Source: Candidatus Puniceispirillum marinum IMCC1322 (lineage in GTDB: Bacteria; Pseudomonadota; Alphaproteobacteria; Puniceispirillales; Puniceispirillaceae). From it: a DNA stretch of 64,000 nt. The number at the start of each line of letters is the position of its first letter. Position 1 is the first letter of the stretch. Location: the NCBI RefSeq assembly GCF_000024465.1, contig NC_014010.1, positions 496,001 to 560,000 of the forward strand. Direction: 5' to 3'. Both the position numbers and the translations under genes were made by a program. Shown one piece after another: positions 7,790 through 16,318 of this stretch. The notes under the pieces were generated by a model, which had not been told where the DNA came from, ran no database searches, and saw nothing but the letters and a program-made list of their open reading frames with translations.

Positions 7790-8782
7790 CTATTCTATGC
7801 GCTTGTCCTTTTTGCCGCGCTTGAACTTTTTGAAAAAGCTATGCGAAATCGCAAAGCGGGGGCGTAATCCGTTGTCTGGGCGGAAAATAGCCTCGGACAA
7901 TACCGGCTGCAATGATTGCTTTTGGCTCAATTCGCGTTTCACGATATAGAGACCACTAGCAATGATCAAAGCAGATCCCGCAACCAGCGATATGGTTACC
8001 TGATCGCTAAATAGTATCAAACCGAAAAATCCGGCCCATAATATCTGCGAATATTGCATCGGGGCAATAATCGCCGCATTAGCATTTTGAAAGGCTGAGA
8101 CAATGAAAAACATCGCCAGAAACCCTAAAAGAGCCAGAATGGCAATGCTACCAAGATGCAATAACGGCATGGGTTCGTAAACAAACGGCAAAACAGAACC
8201 CATAATCAGAAAATTACCCAACATAGGGTAAAGTAGCATGACAGCCATTTTTTCACGTTGTCCAATTCTGCGGGTGATTAACGAATTGGTGGCTGCGCCG
8301 ACAACGCCGCCCAAACCTGCCAGATGACCTAACGTGAATGACACATCACCTGGTTGCAAAACCACTAGAACACCAATAAAGCCAACAAGCACTGATAATC
8401 CACGATGCAGACCAACACGCTCCCCAAGCACGGGAATTGATAAAACCGTGATCAATATGGGGGTCAGAAACAACAGCGCATATGTCTGTGCAAGCGGCAA
8501 TACCGAAAAAGCATAAAAGGTACAAAAACCCGACAGCGATGTTGCCAGCACCCTGATACTCATCTGCACAGGATGATGCGGCCACAGGCTACCTGTGCGC
8601 GGATTTCTGAGGATATAAAGCGTGACCAGAGGAAAGGAAAACAGCACCGAAAAGAACATGATTTGAAACGGGGTATAAAAGCCACCAAGATATTTTACAA
8701 CAACGTCATGCGTTGAATATAAACCAAAACCAACAAGCGAAAGAAAGGCACCCTTAGCTGATGATTGTTTGATTTTTCCCAT
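7790..8782 (-). CDS. EamA/DMT-family exporter
   Basis: 330 residues with two EamA repeats, about ten transmembrane helices (roughly residues 12-145 and 155-285), and a basic cytoplasmic tail ending in KKFKRGKKDKR. The drug/metabolite transporter superfamily moves amino acids, nucleobases, S-adenosylmethionine or other small solutes, mostly outward. The motif FYAFSVLPLAQTYALLFLTPI in the first repeat and NAAIIAPMQYSQILWA in the second are typical of the RhaT/YdcZ-like alphaproteobacterial group. It is the first gene of a minus-strand run with YiiX-like, SpeE-like and NUDIX genes and is divergent from the TRAP operon. Substrate not predictable. Confidence 0.85.
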   Translation of the reverse strand: MGKIKQSSAKGAFLSLVGFGLYSTHDVVVKYLGGFYTPFQIMFFSVLFSFPLVTLYILRNPRTGSLWPHHPVQMSIRVLATSLSGFCTFYAFSVLPLAQTYALLFLTPILITVLSIPVLGERVGLHRGLSVLVGFIGVLVVLQPGDVSFTLGHLAGLGGVVGAATNSLITRRIGQREKMAVMLLYPMLGNFLIMGSVLPFVYEPMPLLHLGSIAILALLGFLAMFFIVSAFQNANAAIIAPMQYSQILWAGFFGLILFSDQVTISLVAGSALIIASGLYIVKRELSQKQSLQPVLSEAIFRPDNGLRPRFAISHSFFKKFKRGKKDKRIE

Positions 8783-8993
8783 GCTTACTTTTGACAGCTT
8801 TTAACCAATATAACCAGCCTAATTTTATCAAAAAACAATCAATCAACCTGTTTTTTTAGTATATTTTTCTATTAAATTGATCTCATCCGCCTTGACAAAA
8901 ATACTTAATGGACGCGAATTTTAAGAAAGGGCTAAGTCTTTTAGTCACACTGAAAACAAAATAAACGCCCTGTAATTAATTAGGGAGATTATT
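8783..8993 (+). promoter_or_regulatory. divergent promoter region of the EamA gene and the TRAP operon
   Basis: A 211-base AT-rich gap between divergent genes. A TTGACA at 8892-8897 could be the -35 of the dctP promoter, but no good -10 lies at 16-18 bases. The leader ends in a GGGAG ribosome site at 8981-8985, and a CCCT-(10)-AGGG inverted repeat (about 8967-8984) overlaps it, so the site may be partly occluded. No regulator gene is encoded next to the operon, so the inducer is unknown. Confidence 0.35.
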
Positions 8994-9971
8994 ATGAAAC
9001 ACGTCAAAACAATAATGGCTACAGCCGTTGTTAGTGCAACAATGGTTTCAGTAGCCGCACAAGCTGAAAAATGGGATATGCCCATGGCCTATGCCGCAGG
9101 TAATTTCCATTCGGAAATGGGTGTGGTCTTTGCTGATAGGGTTCGTGATTATACCGATGGTGATATTGACATTACCGTGCATGCTGGTGGTTCCCTGTTT
9201 AAAGGTGGTGAGATCAAGCGCGCTGTTCAAACTGGCCAGGCACCAATTGGTGAACGCTTCATGTCTGCACATGCAAATGAGGTGCCTCTTTTGGGCTGGG
9301 ATAACTTGCCGTTTCTGGCAACGACATATGCAGATAACAACAAATTATGGGCTGCTGCCAAAGACAAGGTCAATGCCCAGCTTGATAGTCTGAACCTTGT
9401 TGCCCTTTACACCTGCCCTTGGCCAGGTCAGGGTTTTTATTTCAAGAAGGCTGTTAATTCATCTGCCGACACCCAAGGTGTAAAATTCCGTTCCTATAAT
9501 ACAGCGACAGCAACCTTTGCAAAAGAGCTTGGCATGACACCTGTTCAGGTTGAAGCTGCCGAACTATCGCAAGCACTGGCAACAGGCGTCGCTGAAAGCT
9601 TCATTTCTTCCGGTTCAACAGGCTATGATCGGAAAGTGTGGGAACATCTCACCCATTACTACAAGGTGAATGCGTGGCTGCCACGAAACTATGTCATCGT
9701 CAATAAAGGTGTTTGGAATGGTCTCGATAGCAGCACAAAATCAGCCATTCAGAAAGCGGCTGACGAAACTGGTGCTGATTGTTCTGCAAAGTCGGCAGAA
9801 CTCGCCAACTGGTATTTCGAACAGCTTGAGGCCAATGGCATGAGCGTTGAAGATGCAAGTGCCGATTTCCTTAGAGAACTTAAGGCTATTGGTGCAAAAA
9901 TGCAGGCCGACTGGCTCGCTTCGACAGGTGCAGATGGCCAAGCCATCATTGACGCCTATAAGTCAATGTAA
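8994..9971 (+). CDS. TRAP transporter periplasmic solute-binding protein, DctP family
   Basis: 325 residues with a standard signal peptide ending AAQAEK; the mature protein captures a substrate, usually an organic acid, in the periplasm and delivers it to the DctQM membrane pair. The conserved binding region is visible in the YTCPWPGQGFYFKK stretch and in VKFRSYNTATATFAKELGMTPV, which carries the Arg that normally salts the substrate carboxylate. A GGGAG ribosome site precedes the ATG. First gene of an operon with dctQ, dctM, a racemase-like enzyme and a dioxygenase. The substrate is not identifiable, but the downstream enzymes suggest a small chiral carboxylate or amide. Confidence 0.9.
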   Translation: MKHVKTIMATAVVSATMVSVAAQAEKWDMPMAYAAGNFHSEMGVVFADRVRDYTDGDIDITVHAGGSLFKGGEIKRAVQTGQAPIGERFMSAHANEVPLLGWDNLPFLATTYADNNKLWAAAKDKVNAQLDSLNLVALYTCPWPGQGFYFKKAVNSSADTQGVKFRSYNTATATFAKELGMTPVQVEAAELSQALATGVAESFISSGSTGYDRKVWEHLTHYYKVNAWLPRNYVIVNKGVWNGLDSSTKSAIQKAADETGADCSAKSAELANWYFEQLEANGMSVEDASADFLRELKAIGAKMQADWLASTGADGQAIIDAYKSM

Positions 9972-9988
9972 CTGAAGATGAAATGATT

Positions 9989-10015
9989 ATGCCCCTTGCC
10001 ATTGGCGGGGGGCAT
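9989..10015 (+). promoter_or_regulatory. dctP-dctQ intergenic hairpin
   Basis: ATGCCCCTTGCC and GGCGGGGGGCAT pair over 12 positions (10 Watson-Crick and two G-U) around an ATT loop. It starts 18 bases after the dctP stop and has no following T-run, so it is more likely an RNA-stability or processing hairpin than a full terminator. Such elements after a binding-protein gene commonly keep its message in excess over the membrane subunits. That role is inferred here. Confidence 0.6.
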
Positions 10016-10025
10016 AGATTTAATT

Positions 10026-10739
10026 ATGACAAATTGGCCTCTATTACTCGGAATGCCGCTTTGGTTCTGGTTGTTCATCCTTCCTGCCATGGTTGCTTTA
10101 TTCTGTCGTCTTGCCCGTTTCCGCATCCAGCCTCTGCTAAAACCAGTATGGCGTATGCTGGATCGTGTTTATCTTGCCTCGGGCATCATTGCCGCCATTT
10201 TTATGATCACAATACTGGTTATCATCATGGCGCAGATGGCGGCACGTTGGCTCAATATACCCTTTGAAGGCTCGACTGAATTTGCCGGCTATGCGATGGC
10301 CGCGACGTCATTCTTTGCACTGGCGCATGCGCTGAGTCGCGGTGCCCATATCCGGGTATCGATTCTATTGAATCTAAACCGTTACACCAGACTTTGGCTG
10401 GATGCTTTTGCAACGCTGATCGCGGCGGTAATCGCCACATATTTTGCCCGTTTTGCGGTAAAGACGAATTTCATGTCAGAAATTTTGAATGACCGGACAC
10501 AAGGTCAGGATCAGATCCCCGAATGGATTTTATCGATACTCAAAATGCCCGGTACCTTTCCAACTGAATGGGCAACATTATGGGCAAATACCAGTAATGA
10601 ATTGATTTTTACCCCGGTCTGGGTGCCACAGATACCTATGTCGATTGGTACAATCCTGTTGGCCATTGCCTTATGGGACAATTTGATACGTCTGCTTGTA
10701 ACAAGTGAAACCGCCATCAAGGGAGAAGTAGTTAAATGA
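10026..10739 (+). CDS. TRAP transporter small permease, DctQ family
   Basis: Small membrane subunit of the TRAP transporter. The usual four-helix core lies at roughly residues 45-165 and includes the family stretch FEGSTEFAGYAMAATSFFALAHAL and the RGAHIRVS turn. At about 237 residues it is longer than a minimal DctQ (about 160-180): there is an extra N-terminal hydrophobic segment and a C-terminal region with VPQIPMSIGTILLAIALWDNLIRLL. I start at ATG 10026; an in-frame TTG at 9996 lies inside the preceding hairpin and is unlikely. Its stop overlaps the dctM start (ATGA). Confidence 0.88.
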   Translation: MTNWPLLLGMPLWFWLFILPAMVALFCRLARFRIQPLLKPVWRMLDRVYLASGIIAAIFMITILVIIMAQMAARWLNIPFEGSTEFAGYAMAATSFFALAHALSRGAHIRVSILLNLNRYTRLWLDAFATLIAAVIATYFARFAVKTNFMSEILNDRTQGQDQIPEWILSILKMPGTFPTEWATLWANTSNELIFTPVWVPQIPMSIGTILLAIALWDNLIRLLVTSETAIKGEVVK

Positions 10740-12049
10740 CCGAACTATATGCCACCGGCATTTTCCTATTTGTTCTATTTGCCATGCTTGGTAGCTCCGT
10801 ATGGGTTGGCCTTGCGCTTGTTGGCGTTGCCTTTGTGGGGATGGAACTGTTCACCTCGCGCCCTGCTGGCGATGCAATGATTACGACCATCTGGACAGGT
10901 GCCTCAAGCTGGACACTGACCGCCCTGCCCCTATTCATATGGATGGGTGAGATTCTGTACCGAACGCGATTATCCGAAGATATGTTCCGCGGGTTGGCGC
11001 CATGGATGCGCTGGTTGCCTGGTGGTTTGTTGCATACAAATATTGCCGGATGTACTCTTTTTGCGGCTGTATCGGGGTCATCGGCGGCGACTTTGACCAC
11101 TGTGGGTAAAATGTCGATTCCCGAATTACGTCAACGTGGTTATCCAGAATATATGATCATCGGCACCTTGGCTGGTGCTGCCACCTTGGGGCTCATGATT
11201 CCACCGTCATTGACGCTTATTGTCTATGGCGTATCGATCAATGAATCGATCACCAAATTGTTTCTGGCCGGTGTTATTCCCGGACTGGTTCTGGCGGGTT
11301 TATTTATGACCTATATCATAGCGTGGCATTTTTTACGGCCATCCGAACGACCTGCCGCCGAACCAGCAATATCATTATCACAAATGATTAAAGACAGCCG
11401 GTTTCTGGCTCCCGTTCTTATGTTGGTATTCCTTGTCATCGGGTCAATGTATTTTGGCTGGGCCACAGCCACCGAAGCTGCTGCTGTAGGTGTTGTCGGG
11501 GCTTTGGGGCTGGCAGCTTTGCAACGGTCATTATCGATGGAGACCTTTCTGTCCAGCCTCATGGGGGCTACCCGCACATCGGCGATGATTGCGCTCATCT
11601 TGATGGGTGCGTCATTCCTGTCTTTATCTATGGGCTTTACTGGCTTGCCGCGCGCCTTGGCAGGATGGATTGATGAAATGCAGTTATCACCAATCGTTCT
11701 GATTGCCGCATTGACGGTCTTTTACATTATCCTTGGTATGTTTTTGGATGGCATTTCCTCGGTCGTTTTGACCATGGCAATTGTCGAGCCGATGATTCGG
11801 CAAGCTGGCATCGATGTGATATGGTTTGGCGTATTTGTCGTGGTCGTGGTCGAAATGGCACAGGTGACGCCGCCTATTGGTTTCAATTTGTTTGTTCTGC
11901 AAGGCATGACCAAACATGAAATTTCCTATATCGCGCGTACCGCCATACCAATGGTTCTGCTGATGGTGCTAATGGTGATCATTCTGGTGATATGGCCAGA
12001 GCTTGCGACATGGTTGCCGGATAATGTGCGTCAGAGCCCATCAAGCTAG
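10736..12049 (+). CDS. TRAP transporter large permease, DctM family
   Basis: 437 residues, about twelve transmembrane helices; the channel-forming subunit that drives uptake with the Na+ gradient in characterised TRAP systems. Typical landmarks are FTSRPAGDAMITTIW near the start, AVSGSSAATLTTVGKMSIPELRQRGY, TLAGAATLGLMIPPSL and EMAQVTPPIGFNLFVLQGM. It starts at the ATG of an ATGA overlap with dctQ and ends 23 bases before the racemase-like gene, so all five genes are probably one transcript. Confidence 0.92.
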   Translation: MTELYATGIFLFVLFAMLGSSVWVGLALVGVAFVGMELFTSRPAGDAMITTIWTGASSWTLTALPLFIWMGEILYRTRLSEDMFRGLAPWMRWLPGGLLHTNIAGCTLFAAVSGSSAATLTTVGKMSIPELRQRGYPEYMIIGTLAGAATLGLMIPPSLTLIVYGVSINESITKLFLAGVIPGLVLAGLFMTYIIAWHFLRPSERPAAEPAISLSQMIKDSRFLAPVLMLVFLVIGSMYFGWATATEAAAVGVVGALGLAALQRSLSMETFLSSLMGATRTSAMIALILMGASFLSLSMGFTGLPRALAGWIDEMQLSPIVLIAALTVFYIILGMFLDGISSVVLTMAIVEPMIRQAGIDVIWFGVFVVVVVEMAQVTPPIGFNLFVLQGMTKHEISYIARTAIPMVLLMVLMVIILVIWPELATWLPDNVRQSPSS

Positions 12050-12072
12050 ACCGGATATAGCCGGAGACACTT

Positions 12073-12756
12073 ATGGCAAAACTGACAGTCTTGCAACTTG
12101 ATACAGCATTTCCGCGTTTACCTGGGGATGTTGCTTCACCTGATAGCTATGACTGTGCCATTGAAATCGTGACCATTCCTGCGGCCACCGTAAAAGCCAT
12201 CGTCACTGATCATCCTGACCAAACGGATATCAGTGGTTTTGAAACGGCGATTGATCTTATTGACCGCACCGCAGAGGATGATGACGTTATCACCACATCC
12301 TGTGGATTTTTATGCTATTGGCAGAAACATCTTGCCCGCCGAACGCGTCTTCCCTTTGTTGCTTCGGCTTTAACTGATATGCCGCGCCTGCAGGCACAAT
12401 ATGGACAACGGCTTGGCATTTTGACCTTTGATGCAAACACCCTCACCCAGCCTGCTTATGCTCCCGCCTTAGCTGGCTTTAACGGTTCCATAGCTGGTCT
12501 GCCAAAGACCGCATATCTGCGTCAGGTTATCACCCAGAATGCCCCCCAACTGGACAGCCAGCGCGCTGAAGCTGAACTTATTGAACTTGTGCGCAAAATG
12601 ATTTCAGACACACCCATTGACGCCTTATTGCTCGAATGTACTAACCTGCCCCCCTATAAAGCCGCGTTGAAAGCCGAATTTGGCATTGAAATTTATGATA
12701 TTTTGACAGTTTTGCATAAAATCGACGCACAAATGGTTAAACCGTATTATAATTGA
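12073..12756 (+). CDS. Asp/Glu racemase-superfamily protein
   Basis: 227 residues of the aspartate/glutamate/hydantoin racemase superfamily, which also includes maleate isomerase and arylmalonate decarboxylase. Two cysteines sit in the positions of the catalytic pair: ITTSCGFLCYW in the N-half and LLLECTNLPPY in the C-half. Two-Cys members racemise or isomerise a carbon next to a carboxylate without a cofactor. GGAG precedes the ATG. Its place directly after a TRAP carboxylate transporter suggests it converts the imported compound. It is not a close match to cell-wall MurI, which would not be expected here. The actual substrate is unknown. Confidence 0.75.
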   Translation: MAKLTVLQLDTAFPRLPGDVASPDSYDCAIEIVTIPAATVKAIVTDHPDQTDISGFETAIDLIDRTAEDDDVITTSCGFLCYWQKHLARRTRLPFVASALTDMPRLQAQYGQRLGILTFDANTLTQPAYAPALAGFNGSIAGLPKTAYLRQVITQNAPQLDSQRAEAELIELVRKMISDTPIDALLLECTNLPPYKAALKAEFGIEIYDILTVLHKIDAQMVKPYYN

Positions 12757-12790
12757 AATTATGTAACGGCCAATTCATGGAGATACCGTT

Positions 12791-13789
12791 ATGGCTGATA
12801 TAAAAACACCCGGATATGCCAAGGCTGGCCTTGTGAATTTTGAAGATATCCCGGTTATTGATCTTAGTGATATTGATACCGATCAGGGGCGCCAGAAAAT
12901 CGCCCGGGAACTTGTGCACACAGCAAAAACGATTGGCTTTTTCTACATAAGCAATCATGGCATTTCCGCAGACATATGTGCCAAGGCCTTTGCCGCATCG
13001 CGCCGTTTCTTTGCCCTACCATCATCAGACAAAAGCACCATCGAAGTTGATCAGCATCAACGCGGCTGGATGGCGCAGGGCATGGCCAATCTCGAAGGAT
13101 CAAAAACCTATGATGCAAAGGAAGTGTTTTTCTGGGGATTTGATGTCGCTAATGACGATCCTGATGTCATCGCAGGCTTGCCCATGGTGCACCCGAATCA
13201 ATGGCCGGATGATGTCGCACCTTTCCTTCGCCGTGATATTCTGCCCTATTATGAAGCAGTTCTTGATCTCAGCCGGAAACTCCTGGCCGCTTTAGCGGTC
13301 GGGCTAGGACAATCCGCCGATATGTTTCAGGCGGCTTATCAAAAACCGCTAGGTCGTGGACAATTGGTCTATTACCCCATCTTGAACCAAGAGGACATAG
13401 ATGCCGAAAGATTTGGCGCGGCGACACATTCGGATTTTGGCGTTCTGACAATATTGATGCAGGATGACTTGGGCGGCCTTCAGGTTCAAAGGCTTGATGG
13501 GAACTGGATTGAAGCCACACCAATCGAAGGTACGCTGGTTTGCAATATCGGTGATCTACTCGAACGCTGGACGAATGGCGTACTCATCTCGACAAAACAT
13601 CGGGTGTTGAATCGTGCGCATAAAAGCCGGTTTTCGATTCCAATTTTCTGTGATCCGGCAAGTGATGCCATCGTTGACCCGCGGGATTTTGACCCAGACG
13701 CCGACATTAGCACCTATCCGCCAATCACCGCAGGCAATTATATCATGGGGCGCAATCAACGTAATTTTGCCCAATATGAGAATAAATGA
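12791..13789 (+). CDS. 2-oxoglutarate/Fe(II) dioxygenase, isopenicillin-N-synthase family
   Basis: 332 residues. DIOX_N domain about 18-130 (IPVIDLSDIDTDQGRQ, GFFYISNHGI) and 2OG-FeII catalytic domain about 180-300. Iron ligands: His and Asp in THSDFGVLTIL and the distal His in STKHRVLN; the Arg-x-Ser that binds 2-oxoglutarate is in KSRFSIPIF. Enzymes of this group hydroxylate or oxidatively cleave small acids, amino acids and plant-type metabolites. It is the last gene of the TRAP operon, 34 bases after the racemase gene with its own GGAG site, so it probably oxidises the same compound or its isomer. Substrate unassigned. Confidence 0.85.
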   Translation: MADIKTPGYAKAGLVNFEDIPVIDLSDIDTDQGRQKIARELVHTAKTIGFFYISNHGISADICAKAFAASRRFFALPSSDKSTIEVDQHQRGWMAQGMANLEGSKTYDAKEVFFWGFDVANDDPDVIAGLPMVHPNQWPDDVAPFLRRDILPYYEAVLDLSRKLLAALAVGLGQSADMFQAAYQKPLGRGQLVYYPILNQEDIDAERFGAATHSDFGVLTILMQDDLGGLQVQRLDGNWIEATPIEGTLVCNIGDLLERWTNGVLISTKHRVLNRAHKSRFSIPIFCDPASDAIVDPRDFDPDADISTYPPITAGNYIMGRNQRNFAQYENK

Positions 13790-13797
13790 CAATATTA

Positions 13798-13938
13798 TTA
13801 GGCTGGTGTCTTATCAACCGTTACGGCGTAAACTTCTTGGGTATTTAATGATGGGGAATCAACGACTTTATAGTGCGCTTTGCTAATCTGCTCACATTTT
13901 TCATAAACTTCAAAGCTTTCATATTCATAGACAACCAT
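13798..13938 (-). CDS. possible 46-residue ORF or gene remnant
   Basis: Minus-strand frame starting MVVYEYESFEVYEKCEQ and ending VYAVTVDKTPA. The frame stays open about 22 codons upstream of this ATG with protein-like content (FLDHPDKYYR) but offers no start codon there, and the ATG has no ribosome site. It may be the C-terminal remnant of a decayed gene, or chance. It is convergent with the dioxygenase gene, ending 9 bases from it. No family recognised. Confidence 0.25.
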   Translation of the reverse strand: MVVYEYESFEVYEKCEQISKAHYKVVDSPSLNTQEVYAVTVDKTPA

Positions 13939-14018
13939 GCGATAGTATTTGTCAGGGTGATCTAAAAAGATCGTTTGTTTGGCAGAAAGTAACCTATAAA
14001 ATTATCTAGGGAATTTTA

Positions 14019-14159
14019 ATGGACATAATAAGTACGATTAAGGCTTTGTTTAGTGGCGAGCGAGTCTCTCAAAGCGATACGTTGATTCTGGCTTTGGTGG
14101 TATTGGCTTTATATATTTGTATTAAACGGTTTATGAAGCGCAAAAGCGCCGATAAATAG
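14019..14159 (+). CDS. putative 46-residue single-helix membrane protein
   Basis: MDIISTIKALFSGERVSQSDTL, then one hydrophobic segment (about 22-35, LILALVVLALYIC), then a basic tail KRFMKRKSADK. The positive C-terminus predicts N-out/C-in insertion. An AGGGA ribosome site lies seven bases before the ATG. It is absent from most ORF finders because of its length. I do not recognise a family. It lies between the dioxygenase operon and tRNA-Glu, in a 500-base stretch with no other clear gene. Confidence 0.5.
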   Translation: MDIISTIKALFSGERVSQSDTLILALVVLALYICIKRFMKRKSADK

Positions 14160-14291
14160 ACGCTTAATATCGTCTCTATCATCGTTATTTTGTAATCAAA
14201 CTTTCTCCAAAACCTGCCCCAAACGCAAAAACGCCCCCGGCCAGCAAAGGTCGATGGTTCATAAACTATTGATTTAATGTATTAAACGACT

Positions 14292-14367
<76 letters not shown>

Positions 14368-14500
14368 ATAAAGGCAAGTGAGGTTGTATTAGTCAAATAA
14401 CGCGGCCAAATCAAGCCGATTTCGCGCCAAACAGCCAAATAAATGTATAAACCGTTATGTAACCTTCAAAAACCCACTGTCACATTGGTTTTCAGCCGTT

Positions 14501-16318
14501 TTATGACCGTCCAAATGCGAGTGCGGGCGTGGCCACATCCTCTATTTCAATCTGCATGGCACGGCCGCCACGATAGCGGTCGCGGCGTAATTTACCCAAT
14601 ATATGCAAATAACGCCCATCAGCGGCTTGTTGCAGCAACTGGCCAATGGGTGCCCCACCCGCTTGAAAGGCGATCGCATTTAGCGCGGTACCACTTCCAT
14701 CATCAAGACGGCATGAAACATGCGCTCCCGCGTCACCAACCAGACGGATATTCTTGATGCGGCAGTCAGGAAGCACAAAACGTGGTTCTGGATTTCCACT
14801 GCCAAACGGGCCTAATTTATCCAGCCAGTCAGATACTTCAGGCTGGCATCCGGCAACGCTCAGCAACGCACTCACTTTATGCGACACTTTCGGGATTTCA
14901 CCTTTCAGATCATCCAGCAGACGTTGATTCATAAAGGCCTGAAATGCGGCAAGCTTGTCTTTCATAATGGAAAAACCAGCCGCCATATCATGCCCGCCAC
15001 CACCTTCCAGAAGCCCCATCTGATGCGCCGCAATAATCGCATTACCAATCGCAAAGCCGGGAATACTGCGTGCCGAACCTTTGCCCAAACCATCGGGGGA
15101 AAAAGCAATCACACAGGCGGGCTTGGCAAAACGGTCTTTCAGGCGTCCGGCAACAATGCCTATCACGCCTTCATGCCACGCCTCATCTCCAACTACCAGA
15201 ACATGGTTATCACTTTGCGCACTGGCCCGATCCATGGCATGGGCACGTATATCGTCTTCGATGCTACGCCGTTCTTTATTCATTTCATCCAGCCGTGCGG
15301 CAAGCCCGATGGCTTCATCTTCACGCTGACAGGACAATAGTTTGACCCCAAGTTCAGATACGCCAATCCGCCCCGCCGCGTTGATACGCGGGCCAATCAG
15401 AAATCCCAGTGCATAGGGATTCGGTGCGCTATTCATGCCGGCCACATCGGCCAGACGGGCAAGTCCATGATTATGCCGGTTTGCCATGATTTTAAGCCCT
15501 TGCGCTACAAAGGCACGGTTTAAATCGGTCAACGGCACAACATCACACACGGTGGCCAATGCCACCAGATCAAGCTGTTGCAACAGATCAGGCGCCTTAC
15601 GATCCTCGAAAAAGCCCCGCTGGCGCAAAGCCCGAAGCACCCCGACCAGAACAATAAAACAGACACCAGCGGCGCATAAATGGCCATAACGACCATCCTC
15701 ATCAAGCCTGTTGGGGTTGATAACACTATGCGCACGCGGTAATTCTGGACCCGCTATATGATGATCAATCACAATCACATCCATGCCACTATCGGCAACG
15801 GCGGCAAGCGGTGCATGCGCAGAAATACCGCAATCAACGGTTAACAGCAAAGACGCGCCTTTTTCCTGCAGGCGAGTCAGCGCATTGGCGTTCGGGCCAT
15901 AGCCCTCTTTGAAACGATCGGGAATATGCACAAATGTTTCGATATGCAGCGCCCGCATGACATTCACAAACAACGCCGCTGCCGATGCGCCATCAACATC
16001 GTAATCACCAAAGATACCAATCGCATCTCCGGCCTCGACACTGTCGGCAATACGCGCGACCGCCTTATCCATATCCTTAAAGCGCGAAGGATCAGGCAAA
16101 AGATCGCGCAAACGCGGATCAATCAGCGTTTCAACCTCGATTGCGCTGATACCACGCGAAGCCAGAATACGGGCAATCGGCAATGGCATATCGGCAAAAT
16201 GCTCTTGCAAGCCAGCCGTATATCGATCGGTATCATGTGCATTTAATGATGCGGAGATATGGTCCCAACGGGCATCGCTTGCGGACTGCGTGATTCCAAG
16301 GCATGCGTCAGGCGTCAT
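14501..16318 (-). CDS. recJ: single-stranded-DNA exonuclease RecJ
   Basis: 605 residues, the normal length. 5'-3' exonuclease on single-stranded DNA used in recombination, mismatch and base-excision repair. Metal-binding motifs of the DHH family appear in order: GDYDVDGASAAAL, LLTVDCGIS, VIVIDHHIAG, then GRINAAGRIG; the DHHA1 portion has GKGSARSIPGF and LEGGGGHDMAAGFS. A C-terminal OB-fold segment follows (about 490-600). Its start overlaps the stop of the homoserine dehydrogenase gene (TAATG), so recJ is translated from the same message. Confidence 0.95.
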   Translation of the reverse strand: MTPDACLGITQSASDARWDHISASLNAHDTDRYTAGLQEHFADMPLPIARILASRGISAIEVETLIDPRLRDLLPDPSRFKDMDKAVARIADSVEAGDAIGIFGDYDVDGASAAALFVNVMRALHIETFVHIPDRFKEGYGPNANALTRLQEKGASLLLTVDCGISAHAPLAAVADSGMDVIVIDHHIAGPELPRAHSVINPNRLDEDGRYGHLCAAGVCFIVLVGVLRALRQRGFFEDRKAPDLLQQLDLVALATVCDVVPLTDLNRAFVAQGLKIMANRHNHGLARLADVAGMNSAPNPYALGFLIGPRINAAGRIGVSELGVKLLSCQREDEAIGLAARLDEMNKERRSIEDDIRAHAMDRASAQSDNHVLVVGDEAWHEGVIGIVAGRLKDRFAKPACVIAFSPDGLGKGSARSIPGFAIGNAIIAAHQMGLLEGGGGHDMAAGFSIMKDKLAAFQAFMNQRLLDDLKGEIPKVSHKVSALLSVAGCQPEVSDWLDKLGPFGSGNPEPRFVLPDCRIKNIRLVGDAGAHVSCRLDDGSGTALNAIAFQAGGAPIGQLLQQAADGRYLHILGKLRRDRYRGGRAMQIEIEDVATPALAFGRS

